From the NCBI GenBank assembly GCA_910575035.1, contig CAJTDL010000005.1:1-64000 (forward strand): 64,000 nucleotides of DNA, in the 5' to 3' direction. Origin of the DNA: Lachnospiraceae bacterium (lineage in GTDB: Bacteria > Bacillota > Clostridia > Lachnospirales > Lachnospiraceae). Shown here one piece after another: positions 1 to 8,354 of the stretch (position 1 is the first letter of the stretch; each line of letters starts with the position of its first letter). The position numbers were made by a program, and so were the translations under genes. The notes under the pieces were generated by a model. That model saw only the letters and a list, made by a program, of their open reading frames with translations, was not told the DNA's origin and did no database searches.

Positions 1-159
1 TGACATCAACCAGAGATTTATTGCCGGAAAGATAAAATAAGATCAGCCGCAGTAAATCCAGCGGATTTTTTATCGTTCGTTTTCTTGTAATCGCTTTCTT
101 ATCAAACAAGCCTGTTCATAGCCTGACGGCAGTAATTTTATTAAATCATTTGTATCCAT
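1..159 (-). pseudogene. IS4-family transposase, N-terminal fragment
   Basis: Read on the minus strand from the ATG at 159, the sequence encodes MDTNDLIKLLPSGYEQAC and then, after a one-base shift near 104-107, a run containing NPLDLLRLILFYLSG. This resembles the N-terminal region of IS4-type DDE transposases. The rest lies outside the window. The shift falls in an A-run (an expected extra A is missing), so it may be decay or a sequencing error. The element sits directly against the 5'-truncated larC and is the likely cause of its loss. Family assignment is from remembered motif similarity. Confidence 0.55.
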
Positions 160-214
160 AGAATTCACCTCTGTTTGATTATAACAGAAATTTTATGGAT
201 TTGCATTAAAGTTA

Positions 215-913
215 GTGCATATGGTGCCTGCCCCCGCCACGGAGCTGCTGCTGCGGGATATTCCCAGTTATGGAGGCTCCGTTTGGGGCGAGCTGTGTAC
301 TCCCACGGGTGCGGCGCTGCTTAAGTATTTCTGCCAGGAGTTTGATTCCAGACCGGTGATGCGGGTAAATAAAACCGGATATGGGATGGGAAAGAAGGAT
401 TTTGAGCAGGCCAACTGTATCCGGGCAATGTGGGGTGAGACAGATGGCTCAAAGGACAGTGTGATAGAATTGCGCTGTAATCTGGATGATATGACCCCGG
501 AAGGGATCGGCTTTGCTATGGAATGCCTGATGGAGGCCGGTGCGCTGGATGTTTATACCATTCCTGTGGGAATGAAGAAAAACCGTCCCGGTGTTCTGCT
601 GACCTGCATGTGCCGTATGGAACAGCGTGAGGAGATGATCCGGCTGTTATTTTTACATACAACAACCCTGGGGCTCAGGGAAAATGTATGCAGCCGATAT
701 ACGCTGGAGCGTTCTGTGGATACGCTGGAAAGCATATATGGCCCTGTGCGCATGAAACGTGTTTCTGGTTGGGGAACTGTGAGGGAAAAGGCAGAGTATG
801 AGGATATCGCCCGTATTGCCCGTGAGCAGGGAATTTCTTTGCAGCAGGTAAATCAGACGATAGGGCATACGAAAAAAGAGGATCGGAAAACAGGATTGAT
901 GAAAGAAACCTGA
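215..913 (+). pseudogene. larC: LarC, nickel-pincer cofactor insertase, 5'-truncated
   Basis: LarC inserts nickel into the pyridinium-bisthiocarboxylate cofactor of lactate racemase (LarA-type) enzymes. The ORF begins inside the protein: it opens at the VPAPAT motif that normally lies around residue 160, continues through GELCTPTGAALLKYF and GYGMGKKDFEQANC, and ends after a normal C-terminal domain. About 230 of roughly 400 residues remain, so the N-terminal LarC1 part is missing. No larA, larB or larE is visible nearby. The ATG at 221 is internal and has no good ribosome binding site, so the fragment is probably not expressed as a functional enzyme. The upstream boundary coincides with a transposase scrap at 1-159. 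Confidence 0.75.
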
Positions 914-926
914 TATCTGTACAGTT

Positions 927-961
927 TTTATGCCACATTTTCATGGAGAGTGTGGCATAAA
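927..961. terminator. hairpin after larC remnant
   Basis: TTTATGCCACA at 927-937 pairs with TGTGGCATAAA at 951-961 around a 13-base loop. It follows the larC stop. There is no T-tract, so intrinsic termination is uncertain; it may simply be a stable hairpin between two decayed genes. Confidence 0.35.
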
Positions 962-1045
962 CCACGTAATTCGGGAAGATGGAGTGGAAGGACGGGTTGT
1001 TCCCAGGTACAATATCTTCAGATAAGAACATGGAAGGTGGTCAGG

Positions 1046-2157
1046 ATGAGTAAAAATATGTTATTAAATTGGGTGGAACCAAAGCAGACACTTCCGAAAG
1101 AACGACAGAGATTTGGAAACCGTGGACTGTTTGCCCTGATCCTGCCGATCCTTGTGGAACAGCTCCTTACCATGCTGGTAGGGATTGCGGATACCCTGAT
1201 GGTCAGCTATGCAGGGGAAGCAGCAGTGTCCGGAGTGTCTCTGGTAAATCAGCTGAATCATGTATTTATCTTTGTGTTCGGCGCAGTGGCCTCCGGCGGG
1301 GCTGTGGTGGCAAGCCAGTATATCGGCAGGGAGGACCGGGAAAACGGGATAACGGCTGCAAGCCAGCTGCTGATGATCACAGTCCTGATATCGGCAGCTT
1401 TGATTGGAGTCTCCGTTTTGTTCCGGTCACAGCTTTTATCGCTTTTATTTGGCAGGGTGGAACCGGATGTGATGGAGGCGTCCCTCACCTATCTGGTCAT
1501 TTCGGCCCTGTCCTTTCCGGCGCTTGCGGTCTATAACAGCGCGGCGGCGCTGTTCCGCAGCATGGGGAAGACAAAGGCCATAATGAATATTTCCATTGCC
1601 ATGAATGCGATCAATGTCATCGGCAATGCCATCGGAATTTTTGCCCTCCATGCCGGGGTGGCCGGAGTGGCGGTGCCCTCCCTGGTCTCAAGAACCTTTG
1701 CCGCTGTGGCTATGCTTGTGCTTTGCTTTCAGAAAAAGAATACGCTGTATGTGGAATTAGGAAAAGTGCTTGCATGGAATGGGAAAATGCTGAAACGGAT
1801 TCTGAACATTGCTGTGCCAAACGGAGTGGAGAACGGCCTGTTCCAGCTTTCCAAGGTTGCCCTTTCCAGCATCGTTGCCCTGTTTGGGACAGTGCAGATC
1901 GCGGTAAACGGTGTGGCACAGAGCTTCTGGTCTATGGCCTCCCTGTTCTGTATCGCTTTTGGGTATGCCTTTGTGACCGTGATCGGTCAGTGTATGGGAG
2001 CAGGGGACACAGAGGCGGCGGATTGTTGGGCGTATGGATGGATCTTGGCGTGATCGGGATATGCCTGGCAATGGTAGGGGACTGGCTGGTGAAAGCGGCA
2101 TTGATCCTGGTCCGTTACCGCAGCCGTAAGTGGACAAAATTTCAGGTGATCGATTAG
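1046..2157 (+). pseudogene. MATE family multidrug/Na+ antiporter, internally deleted
   Basis: MATE proteins are 12-helix inner-membrane exporters of drugs and metabolites driven by Na+ or H+. The ATG at 1046 has a GGAAGG-type ribosome binding site. The frame reads through EQLLTMLVGIADTLMVSYAG and further helices, reaching IGQCMGAGDTEAAD before stopping at 2053. A second frame then gives a plausible MATE C-terminus (GVIGICLAMVGDWLVKAAL) ending at 2157. About 336 + 40 residues are present instead of roughly 450, so helices 9-11 were lost by an internal deletion that also shifted frame near 2020-2040. The product is unlikely to be functional. Confidence 0.75.
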
Positions 2158-2194
2158 GACAGATGAGGATGGGAAGAAAGAGGCAGTGTGAAAA

Positions 2195-2545
2195 ATGAAA
2201 GAAACCAGAATGGAAATAACACATAGAATCCGATTATGCAAAGCGTGCGGAATGTGCAGTAAGTGCTGTCCGGCGCAGATCAATATTCCCGAAGCATTGG
2301 GGATCTATAAGGAGTACCTGGCAGGGGATATGGGGATATTAGAGAAACTGGATGAAATGGAGTCACCCGGAAAGCCGGTGGACTGTATCGAATGCGGCGC
2401 ATGTTCTGCGCATTGTCCAGACGGTATGGATGTAAAAGAGCTGATAAGGGAACTGGCAATGATGCAGTCATGCCGGAGACTGATGCCATCCCAGCCTGGC
2501 AGGCAGAAGATTTGGAGACCCGCTGCAGCGGGCAGAGAGGTTTAA
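2195..2545 (+). CDS. 4Fe-4S dicluster protein, ferredoxin-like tail of an aldo/keto reductase
   Basis: The 116-residue product has two cysteine clusters, CKACGMCSKCCP and CIECGACSAHCP, each suited to bind a [4Fe-4S] cluster. The spacing and surrounding sequence (INIPEALGIYKEYL between the clusters) resemble the C-terminal Fe-S domain seen in the complete aldo/keto reductase at 3419-4537. It is therefore either a free-standing electron-transfer protein or, more likely, the surviving tail of a paralogous reductase. The last 25 residues, after LAMMQ, look unrelated to the family and may be read-through past a deletion point. It starts 37 bp after the MATE remnant and ends 2 bp before the lipoprotein gene. 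Confidence 0.55.
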   Translation: MKETRMEITHRIRLCKACGMCSKCCPAQINIPEALGIYKEYLAGDMGILEKLDEMESPGKPVDCIECGACSAHCPDGMDVKELIRELAMMQSCRRLMPSQPGRQKIWRPAAAGREV

Positions 2546-2547
2546 AG

Positions 2548-3366
2548 ATGAAAAAGATATGGACGTTTATTATGAGTGCAGGGTTATTGTCACTGCTTTT
2601 TCTGACCGGGTGTTCGCAGACGGGGCAGCCGGACCCGGAGCAGGACAGTATCCCGTTACAGCAGGAAACAGATACACCAGTAACGGAAGCGGATACGGAG
2701 GAAGCCATGGTAGTAACAGAGACGGAAACAAAAGATGAACTATCGGAACCGGGACCTGCAGCCCTGTTGTATCTGGGGCAGGCAAGCCTCCGTATTGTTA
2801 CGGATGGAGGGAAGGTAATTTATATTGACCCTTATGCGGGAGATGCCTATGACCTTCCGGCAGATCTGATACTGGTGACGCATTCCCATTTTGACCACAG
2901 CCAGACAGACAAAGTGGAATACCGGAATGAGGGCTGTCAGATCATTACGCAGAAAGAAGCTGTTTTAAACGGAGAACATCAGATTTTTGATCTGGGCTAT
3001 GTTATGGTGGAGGCTGTGGAGGCAGGATATAATCCACTGCACGATGTAAATGAATGTGTGGGTTATGTGCTGACCTTCTCCAACGGGAAATCCGTTTATG
3101 TCACTGGCGACACATCTGCAACAGAGCAGATGCCGCTGCTGGCAGAAAAGGAGATCGATTATGCGTTCTTCTGCTGTGACGGCGTGTACAACATGGGATT
3201 GGAGGAGGCGGCAGAATTCGCAGAGATGGTGGGTGCAAAGCATAATATCCCATACCACATGACAACAACAACGGCCGGGCGGCTCTTTGACAGGGAACTT
3301 GCGGAACAGTTTGATGTGGAGAACCGCCTGATCATAGAGGATGGGGAAGAGATCATGGTTGAGTGA
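2548..3366 (+). CDS. metallo-beta-lactamase-fold lipoprotein
   Basis: This 272-residue protein has a lipoprotein signal peptide (MKKIWTFIMS..., lipobox LTGC) with cysteine about residue 25, followed by a Glu/Thr-rich linker. The rest is a metallo-beta-lactamase fold of the UlaG/lactonase type: LGQASLRI at its start, the metal-binding motif THSHFDHSQ, and YVTGDTSATEQM, whose Asp is typical of the second metal site. It is presumably anchored outside the membrane; the substrate cannot be told from sequence. I chose the ATG at 2548 rather than the longer reading because of the signal peptide. It is followed after 52 bp by the aldo/keto reductase. Confidence 0.75.
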   Translation: MKKIWTFIMSAGLLSLLFLTGCSQTGQPDPEQDSIPLQQETDTPVTEADTEEAMVVTETETKDELSEPGPAALLYLGQASLRIVTDGGKVIYIDPYAGDAYDLPADLILVTHSHFDHSQTDKVEYRNEGCQIITQKEAVLNGEHQIFDLGYVMVEAVEAGYNPLHDVNECVGYVLTFSNGKSVYVTGDTSATEQMPLLAEKEIDYAFFCCDGVYNMGLEEAAEFAEMVGAKHNIPYHMTTTTAGRLFDRELAEQFDVENRLIIEDGEEIMVE

Positions 3367-3418
3367 AGCAGGGGATCATGGAAGGAATAAATAAGGATCA
3401 ATGACAGGAGGTAAAAAG

Positions 3419-4537
3419 ATGTCAGATTATTTTGGAAAAGAGGTTCCGAAACTTGGATTTGGACTGATGCGTCTGCCGAAGAAGGGGCTGCATACAGATA
3501 TGGAGCAGGTAAAGCATATGGTGGATCTGTTCATGGAGGCCGGTTTTACATATTTTGATACGGCGTATGTATATCTGGGTTCTGAGGCAGCCATTAAAAA
3601 GGCTCTTGTAGACCGCTATCCCAGGGAGTCATTTACACTGGCAACAAAGCTGAACGCAATGATGATGGCGCCGACTGAGAAAGCGGCGAAAAAGCAGTTT
3701 TATACAAGCCTTGAACGGACGGGGGCAGGGTATTTCGACTATTATCTGCTCCATGCCATGATGGAAGGAGGCTATAAAAAATATGATAAGTTCCATCTTT
3801 GGGATTTTGTGGGCGAGCAGAAAGCAAAAGGGCTTGTGAAGCACATGGGTTTTTCCTTCCATGCAGGACTGCAGTTACTGAACCGGCTGCTTAAGGAACA
3901 TCCGGAAGTGGATTTTGTGCAGCTGCAGATCAATTATGCAGACTGGGAGAATCCGTCTGTGACAGCAAGGGCAAATTATGAGGTTGCCAGAAAGCATGGG
4001 AAATCCATTGTGGTAATGGAACCGGTGAAAGGCGGAAATCTGGCGGATCTGCCTGCAGCAGTAAAAAGGCTGTTTGATGAATATCATCCGGACATGTCCT
4101 ATGCATCCTGGGCGATCCGTTTTGTGGCTTCTCTGGACGGGATCATTACTGTCCTGTCCGGAATGTCAAATACACAGCAGATGGAAGATAACCTTTCCTA
4201 CATGAAGAAATTCCAGCCATTGAATGAGGCGGAACAGAAGATCATTCAGGAGGCGCAGCGGATACTTGGAAATTCATCGACCATTCCCTGCACCGCCTGT
4301 CACTACTGCACGGAAGGCTGCCCGAAAAAGATCCCGATTCCGGAGATTTTCTCTGCCATGAATAAACAGCTTGGCAATGGGCAGATGGCAGAGGCTGTTT
4401 CGGATTACCGGAAAGCGACCAGTTTGGCGGGAAAAGCATCGGAATGTATAAACTGCAGGCAATGCGAGCGTATTTGTCCGCAGCATCTTGGAATTACAGA
4501 TTATTTGAAACAATGTGCAGGTGCGATGGAAACATAA
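3419..4537 (+). CDS. aldo/keto reductase with C-terminal 4Fe-4S domain
   Basis: The protein has 372 residues. The first 270 form an aldo/keto reductase barrel (LGFGLMRLPKK near the start, FDTAYVYLG with the catalytic Asp/Tyr, then HMGFSFH). The C-terminal part carries CTACHYCTEGCP and CINCRQCERICP, two [4Fe-4S] sites. This arrangement is common in anaerobes, where the Fe-S domain probably feeds electrons to the nicotinamide-linked reductase; the substrate is unknown. The ATG at 3419 is preceded by AGGAGGT at 3406-3412; an in-frame ATG at 3401 lies upstream of that site and is less likely. The gene looks intact, unlike most of its neighbours. Confidence 0.85.
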   Translation: MSDYFGKEVPKLGFGLMRLPKKGLHTDMEQVKHMVDLFMEAGFTYFDTAYVYLGSEAAIKKALVDRYPRESFTLATKLNAMMMAPTEKAAKKQFYTSLERTGAGYFDYYLLHAMMEGGYKKYDKFHLWDFVGEQKAKGLVKHMGFSFHAGLQLLNRLLKEHPEVDFVQLQINYADWENPSVTARANYEVARKHGKSIVVMEPVKGGNLADLPAAVKRLFDEYHPDMSYASWAIRFVASLDGIITVLSGMSNTQQMEDNLSYMKKFQPLNEAEQKIIQEAQRILGNSSTIPCTACHYCTEGCPKKIPIPEIFSAMNKQLGNGQMAEAVSDYRKATSLAGKASECINCRQCERICPQHLGITDYLKQCAGAMET

Positions 4538-4676
4538 GTATGGAAAAGTGTAAGATAAATATATGTTTTGAGATGAACGAGGATGCAATTTATACATTTT
4601 TAACGTATGATAGCTAATCTACATATGTTATTTAAGAAAAATTAAAGAAGTATAACATAAGGCAAGCTTATACTTG

Positions 4677-4719
4677 CCAGAATGGGTCAATCTGCCTTGT
4701 GTGGACTGGCCCATTCTGC
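4677..4719. repeat. inverted repeat
   Basis: CCAGAATGGG (4677-4686) pairs with the CCCATTCTG around 4710-4718 across a 23-base loop. There is no T-tract. It may be a protein-binding dyad or an RNA structure in the leader of the sigma-like gene. Confidence 0.45.
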
Positions 4720-4964
4720 ATATAGAGGAGGTTCGACAAAATACTTGTTTTTATGGCAAATATTTACAGCTGTTATTTAATAGCAGAAAAGATATACAAA
4801 TCGGCAATCCCGTAAGGAATGTATACGGGACAGGGAAACGGATGGCTAAACCGGGACACGGGTTCGCTCGTTTGCCTGAGCATGATGCACGGTGGGGCGA
4901 TTTCATTCCTAGAAAGCGGTCAAGCCACCATGATACCGCCCGAAAGATGGCGGAGACGACATTG

Positions 4965-5011
4965 AGCCTGGCAAGCGGCACTTTTTGTGCTGCTTGCCAG
5001 GCTCTTTTTTT
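4965..5011 (+). terminator. strong intrinsic terminator or attenuator
   Basis: AGCCTGGCAAGCGGCAC (4965-4981) and GTGCTGCTTGCCAGGCT (4987-5003) form a 17-bp, nearly perfect stem around a T5 loop, followed by seven Ts (5005-5011). It lies 55 bp upstream of the start of the sigma-like gene, so it could end a short leader transcript. Confidence 0.8.
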
Positions 5012-5066
5012 GTTTGCTGTGGCCATAAGTGCCGCTTGCCGGACTCCGGAAAGGAGAACGGCAAAA

Positions 5067-5486
5067 ATGAAAATCAGTTACATATTTGCAAACGGAGAAA
5101 ATTCAGAGGTTGAGGTCAATGAGGAAATCGGCACATTCATCCTGGATTCCAGACGCGAAGAGGACAACCTCGGTCGGAAGGAGCGGTACCATTGTTATTC
5201 CATGGATGCGGTAAAGTATGAGGGTGTGGAATATGCTGACGATGTTACCCCTGAGAGGGTTCTAATGTTAGAGGGATCCAATGGGGAGCTGCAGGAGGCG
5301 CTTGAGAGCCTGACGGAAGTACAGAGGGAGCGTGTCGGCCGCCTTGCCGATGGACTTTCCATCAATGAGATTGCCAGACGGGAAGGAGTCGCACCGAATG
5401 CGGTCATGAAAAGCGTAAAAGGCGTCCGTGAAAAGCTGAAAATATTTAACAGCGGCACAGGCGGCTATTCAGAAATAATGCCATAG
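5067..5486 (+). CDS. sigma-70 region 4-like protein of a mobile element
   Basis: The 139-residue product ends in a helix-turn-helix of the sigma-70 region 4 type (LTEVQRERVGRLADGLSINE followed by IARREGVAPNAVMKSVKG). The N-terminal half (ISYIFANGENSEVEVNEEIG) matches small sigma-factor-like ORFs that regulate conjugative transposons of Firmicutes. The ATG at 5067 is preceded by AAGGAG at 5051-5056. A strong terminator sits just upstream. No conjugation genes accompany it, so it is probably a remnant of a mobile element; the function is inferred from the HTH only. Confidence 0.65.
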   Translation: MKISYIFANGENSEVEVNEEIGTFILDSRREEDNLGRKERYHCYSMDAVKYEGVEYADDVTPERVLMLEGSNGELQEALESLTEVQRERVGRLADGLSINEIARREGVAPNAVMKSVKGVREKLKIFNSGTGGYSEIMP

Positions 5487-5968
5487 GATTTTTGGTACTA
5501 ACAGGCAAAAGTATTGAAGAATGGCTTAAAATCAAGGGATTTTGAGGTTTAGTGGGATTCATCACGGTGGGTGGTGGACCCCTTTTTCGTGTTTTTGGAG
5601 GCCGCTGATAGGATGGCGATAGGGGCAAAAATCGTACTATCAGGAAAAAGTATACTTTCACGCAAAAGTCAGGGGTTTCCGTGATAGTATAAAGCGGAAA
5701 GGTAAAAGGGAGTAGGGTATTGTCGGTTTTGGCTGAAAGGCGTATTAGTTTGACGGAAAATGTTGTTGAAAAACGGGGGATATCATGAATTTCTTCATTT
5801 CTAAAATGCAGCTTTCTAATAAAATCCCCCAATACACATAAAACCGTTTCTTTTTATCCAGATAATCCCCACGGGAAATAAAACCAATAAATCTGAAAAA
5901 TGAAGATATTTTACAAGACGCAGGAAAAAATAAGAGATAAAATGGCTTTTGACAAGGAGGTAATCCAC
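5487..5968. other. intergenic region with dispersed repeat
   Basis: This stretch of 480 bp has no supported gene. Around 5602-5690 it carries a block (GCCGCTGATAGGATGGCGAT followed by an inverted TACTATCAGG...CTGATAGTA-like pair) that recurs at 42327-42395. The remainder, 5700-5955, is AT-rich and leads into the AraC gene's ribosome binding site. Confidence 0.5.
5602..5690 (+). repeat. dispersed repeat, copy 1
   Basis: The segment begins GCCGCTGATAGGATGGCGAT, followed by an imperfect inverted repeat (TACTATCAGGAAAA at 5635-5648 with TTTCCGTGATAGTA ending near 5689). The second copy at 42327-42395 has the same order and orientation and a tighter hairpin. Confidence 0.55.
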
Positions 5969-6811
5969 ATGAAGAAAGAAATAAGGACAGTGGTGTACGA
6001 TGATGAATTGAGGATGGAGGCATACCGCTTTGAGGGAATCGTGCAGCCGTTTCCAAGCCATTTCCATGAGCATTATGTCATAGGTTTTGTGGAGAAAGGG
6101 GAGAGGGTGCTTTCCTGCCGTGACAGGGAATATGCTATAGAGGAAGGGAGCATTGTGCTTTTCAATCCGGGCGACAGCCATGCCTGTGTGCAGAGTGATG
6201 AAGGGACGTTTGATTACCGGGGATTTAACATTTCAAAGGAGGTCATGCTCGGTCTGGCGGAGGAAGTTACCGGGAAACGGGAGCTTCCGGGATTTTCAAA
6301 GAATGTTATCTGTGATGAGGAGATAGCCTGCCACCTGCGCCCGCTGCATGAGATGGTCATGAAAGGAACAGGGGAGTTTGGGAAGGAGGAAACATTGCTG
6401 TTCCTGCTTTCATACCTCATCCAGAATTATGGGAAGCCCTCCCACCGCTGCATCCCGGAATGCAGGCAGGAGATTGAAAAAGCCTGCGAATACATGACAG
6501 CGCATTTTACGGAGCGCATTTATTTAGGCCAGATCTGCCGCCATGCCGGGCTTAGCAAGTCAACGCTGCTGCGGGCCTTTACCAAAGAAAAAGGAGTCAC
6601 GCCGTACCGATATCTTGAGACAGTCCGCATCAATGAGGCAAAAAAGCTGTTATCAGAAGGTGTGCCGCCCGTGGAGGCGGCCATAAGGACAGGGTTCTCA
6701 GACCAGAGTCATTTTACTAATTATTTTAACCAGTTTATAGGGCTTGCGCCGGGGACTTACCGTGAAATATTTTCGGAAAAAGACGGGGACGGTGGGCAGC
6801 ATGGGGAATAG
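5969..6811 (+). CDS. AraC family transcriptional regulator
   Basis: The protein has 280 residues. An N-terminal cupin sensing domain ([16 protein letters not shown], then FNPGDSHAC) is followed by a C-terminal pair of helix-turn-helix motifs ([40 protein letters not shown]) and the usual [10 protein letters not shown] end. The ATG at 5969 has a perfect AAGGAGGT at 5955-5962. It overlaps the start of an EamA-type exporter by 11 bp, so the pair was probably an operon in which the regulator controls efflux. The exporter is now truncated. The ligand is unknown; the two-domain fold is clear. Confidence 0.85.
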   Translation: MKKEIRTVVYDDELRMEAYRFEGIVQPFPSHFHEHYVIGFVEKGERVLSCRDREYAIEEGSIVLFNPGDSHACVQSDEGTFDYRGFNISKEVMLGLAEEVTGKRELPGFSKNVICDEEIACHLRPLHEMVMKGTGEFGKEETLLFLLSYLIQNYGKPSHRCIPECRQEIEKACEYMTAHFTERIYLGQICRHAGLSKSTLLRAFTKEKGVTPYRYLETVRINEAKKLLSEGVPPVEAAIRTGFSDQSHFTNYFNQFIGLAPGTYREIFSEKDGDGGQHGE

Positions 6812-7095
6812 GAGAACGGCCGGGCATCTGGCGGCGCTGTTCACCATCATCATATGGGGGACGACATTCATATCCACCAAAGTCCTGCTTACGGATTTTA
6901 AGCCGGTGGAAATACTGTTCTTCCGCTTTGTTATGGGATTTGCGGCATTATTTTTGGTTTGTCCGCACCGTATGAAAGGCGTGGGGCGCAGGCAGGAGCT
7001 GACATTTGTATTGGCGGGACTGTGCGGGATATGCTTATATTATCTGCTGGAGAATATCGCGCTTACATATACGATGGCGTCCAACGTGGGAGTGG
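6801..7095 (+). pseudogene. EamA/DMT family exporter, N-terminal fragment
   Basis: From the ATG at 6801 the frame reads [20 protein letters not shown] and [20 protein letters not shown], typical of EamA (drug/metabolite) transporters, through three helices to YTMASNVGV. There the match ends and the frame continues to 7274 through sequence that is antisense to an HxlR regulator. About 98 of roughly 300 residues remain. The junction lies close to 7095. The gene overlaps the upstream AraC gene by 11 bp. Confidence 0.75.
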
Positions 7096-7096
7096 A

Positions 7097-7255
7097 CTGT
7101 GTGATGTCCCCAAGCCTCCGCCTCAGCTCCCCGAACCGCTGCACCTCATATTCCGCGATGTACCATAATATCGTTATCTTCCATTTCCCGTTTAAGATGT
7201 TCTGTATCCTGACTATAGCCGCGCATTGGGGCAGCGGCGCTTTCATGTTGCCCAT
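7097..7255 (-). pseudogene. HxlR family regulator, N-terminal fragment
   Basis: On the minus strand from the ATG at 7255 the frame encodes [20 protein letters not shown] and [18 protein letters not shown], the winged-helix start of HxlR regulators. The match breaks after GDITQ, where the sequence runs into the antisense of the EamA fragment. A good ribosome binding site (AAAGGAGGG) and a consensus promoter lie upstream, so the start is intact but the recognition wing is lost. It was probably divergent to, and a regulator of, the pyrD-type operon at 7434. Confidence 0.7.
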
Positions 7256-7278
7256 AGGGTGTCCCTCCTTTTAACGGC

Positions 7279-7307
7279 ATTATACTATATCCGTCCTGTC
7301 TGTTCAA
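7279..7307 (-). promoter_or_regulatory. sigma-A promoter of the HxlR gene
   Basis: On the minus strand, TTGAAC (7307-7302) and TATAAT (7284-7279) are separated by exactly 17 bp and point at the HxlR start at 7255. Confidence 0.6.
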
Positions 7308-7321
7308 GGTACTATGATTTT

Positions 7322-7335
7322 TGATACCGGTATCA
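7322..7335. promoter_or_regulatory. perfect palindrome, candidate HxlR operator
   Basis: TGATACCGGTATCA is a perfect 14-bp palindrome in the divergent intergenic region between the HxlR fragment and the dihydroorotate dehydrogenase gene. It overlaps a TTGATA that could be the -35 of the rightward promoter. Winged-helix regulators of this family commonly bind such dyads next to their own gene; the assignment is inference. Confidence 0.45.
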
Positions 7336-7433
7336 TTTTCCGCACTATAAACGAAAAAAGACAGTACTTTTCTTTTCCCCTGCCAGTTGCTATCATGTGA
7401 TTCAGAAAGGAGGCGGACGGGATAAACACATCA

Positions 7434-8324
7434 GTGGATATAGCGGGCATTAGGTTAAAGAACCCGGTGATGCCCGCGTCCGGGACATTCGGCTCCGGGC
7501 AGGAATACAGCGGCTTCGTGAATCTGAACCAGCTAGGTGCGGTGGTCACGAAAGGCGTCTCATGCGTCCCGTGGGAGGGGAACCCGGCCCCAAGGATCAT
7601 GGAGACGGCCAGCGGGATGATAAACGCGGTGGGGCTGCAGAATCCGGGGATAGACGTCTTTATAGAAAGGGATCTCCCTTTCCTCAGACAGTTTGACACG
7701 AAGGTCATTGTGAACATATGCGGCAGCACCGTGGCGGATTACCTGGAAGTGGTGGAACGGCTGTCCGGGCAGGAAATAGATATGCTGGAGGCCAACATCT
7801 CCTGCCCCAACGTGGAGCATGGCGGGATCGCTTTCGGGCAGGAGCCGGGGATGGTGGAGTACATCACGAAGGAGATAAAAAAGAAAGCGGCGCAGCCCGT
7901 TTCCATGAAGCTGACGCCGAATGTCACGGACATAACGGAGATCGCAAAGGCGGCGGAGGCCGGCGGCGCGGATGCGCTCTCGCTGATCAACACCATCACG
8001 GGCATGAGGATTGACGTGAAGAAAAGGGCGTTCTGCGTGGCAAACAAGACGGGCGGGCTGTCCGGGCCTGCCATAAAGCCGGTTGCGCTGCGGATGGTCT
8101 GGCAGGCCTGCCGCGCGGTAAATATCCCGGTCATCGGGATGGGAGGGATTCAGACGGCGGAGGATGCGCTGGAGTTCATCATGGCCGGTGCAGCCGCGGT
8201 GGCGGTGGGGACGGCGAATTTCAGGAACCCCTGTGCCATGCCGGAGATCATCGGCGGGCTGGAAAAGTACATGGAGGAAAACGGTATCCGGGACTTAAAG
8301 GAGATCAGGGGTATCGTCAGTTAG
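7434..8324 (+). CDS. pyrD: dihydroorotate dehydrogenase class 1B catalytic subunit (PyrD-like)
   Basis: This is an FMN enzyme that oxidises dihydroorotate to orotate in pyrimidine synthesis; class 1B enzymes pass electrons through a PyrK subunit. The 296 residues include GIRLKNPVMPASGTFGSG, GLQNPGIDVF, ANISCPNVEHGG (catalytic Cys about residue 123) and the C-terminal phosphate-binding GMGGIQTAEDALEF and AVAVGTANF. The GTG at 7434 is the first standard start, but the perfect AGAAAGGAGG at 7405-7412 is placed for the ATA at 7422, which would give the family's usual N-terminus (xNTSVDIAG). No pyrK is adjacent, and the GC-rich codon use differs from flanking genes, suggesting a transferred or specialised paralogue. 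Confidence 0.8.
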   Translation: MDIAGIRLKNPVMPASGTFGSGQEYSGFVNLNQLGAVVTKGVSCVPWEGNPAPRIMETASGMINAVGLQNPGIDVFIERDLPFLRQFDTKVIVNICGSTVADYLEVVERLSGQEIDMLEANISCPNVEHGGIAFGQEPGMVEYITKEIKKKAAQPVSMKLTPNVTDITEIAKAAEAGGADALSLINTITGMRIDVKKRAFCVANKTGGLSGPAIKPVALRMVWQACRAVNIPVIGMGGIQTAEDALEFIMAGAAAVAVGTANFRNPCAMPEIIGGLEKYMEENGIRDLKEIRGIVS

Positions 8325-8354
8325 ATTTTTACAGACAGGAAGGAGAGATGGTTT

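Larger units (their letters stand above)
4538..5066. other. intergenic region with two hairpins
   Basis: This stretch of about 530 bp contains no convincing gene; the long frame opening at 4674 is a read-through into the sigma-like gene at 5067. It is AT-rich to 4670, then holds an inverted repeat (4677-4719) and a strong terminator (4965-5011). The sequence between them resembles the leader found ahead of regulatory genes in conjugative elements of Firmicutes, but I cannot name it. Confidence 0.5.

Noticed and set aside
215-913. Programmed frameshift of larC (known in some lactobacilli)
   Set aside because: The frame is continuous here; the missing part is the N-terminus, replaced by unrelated sequence.
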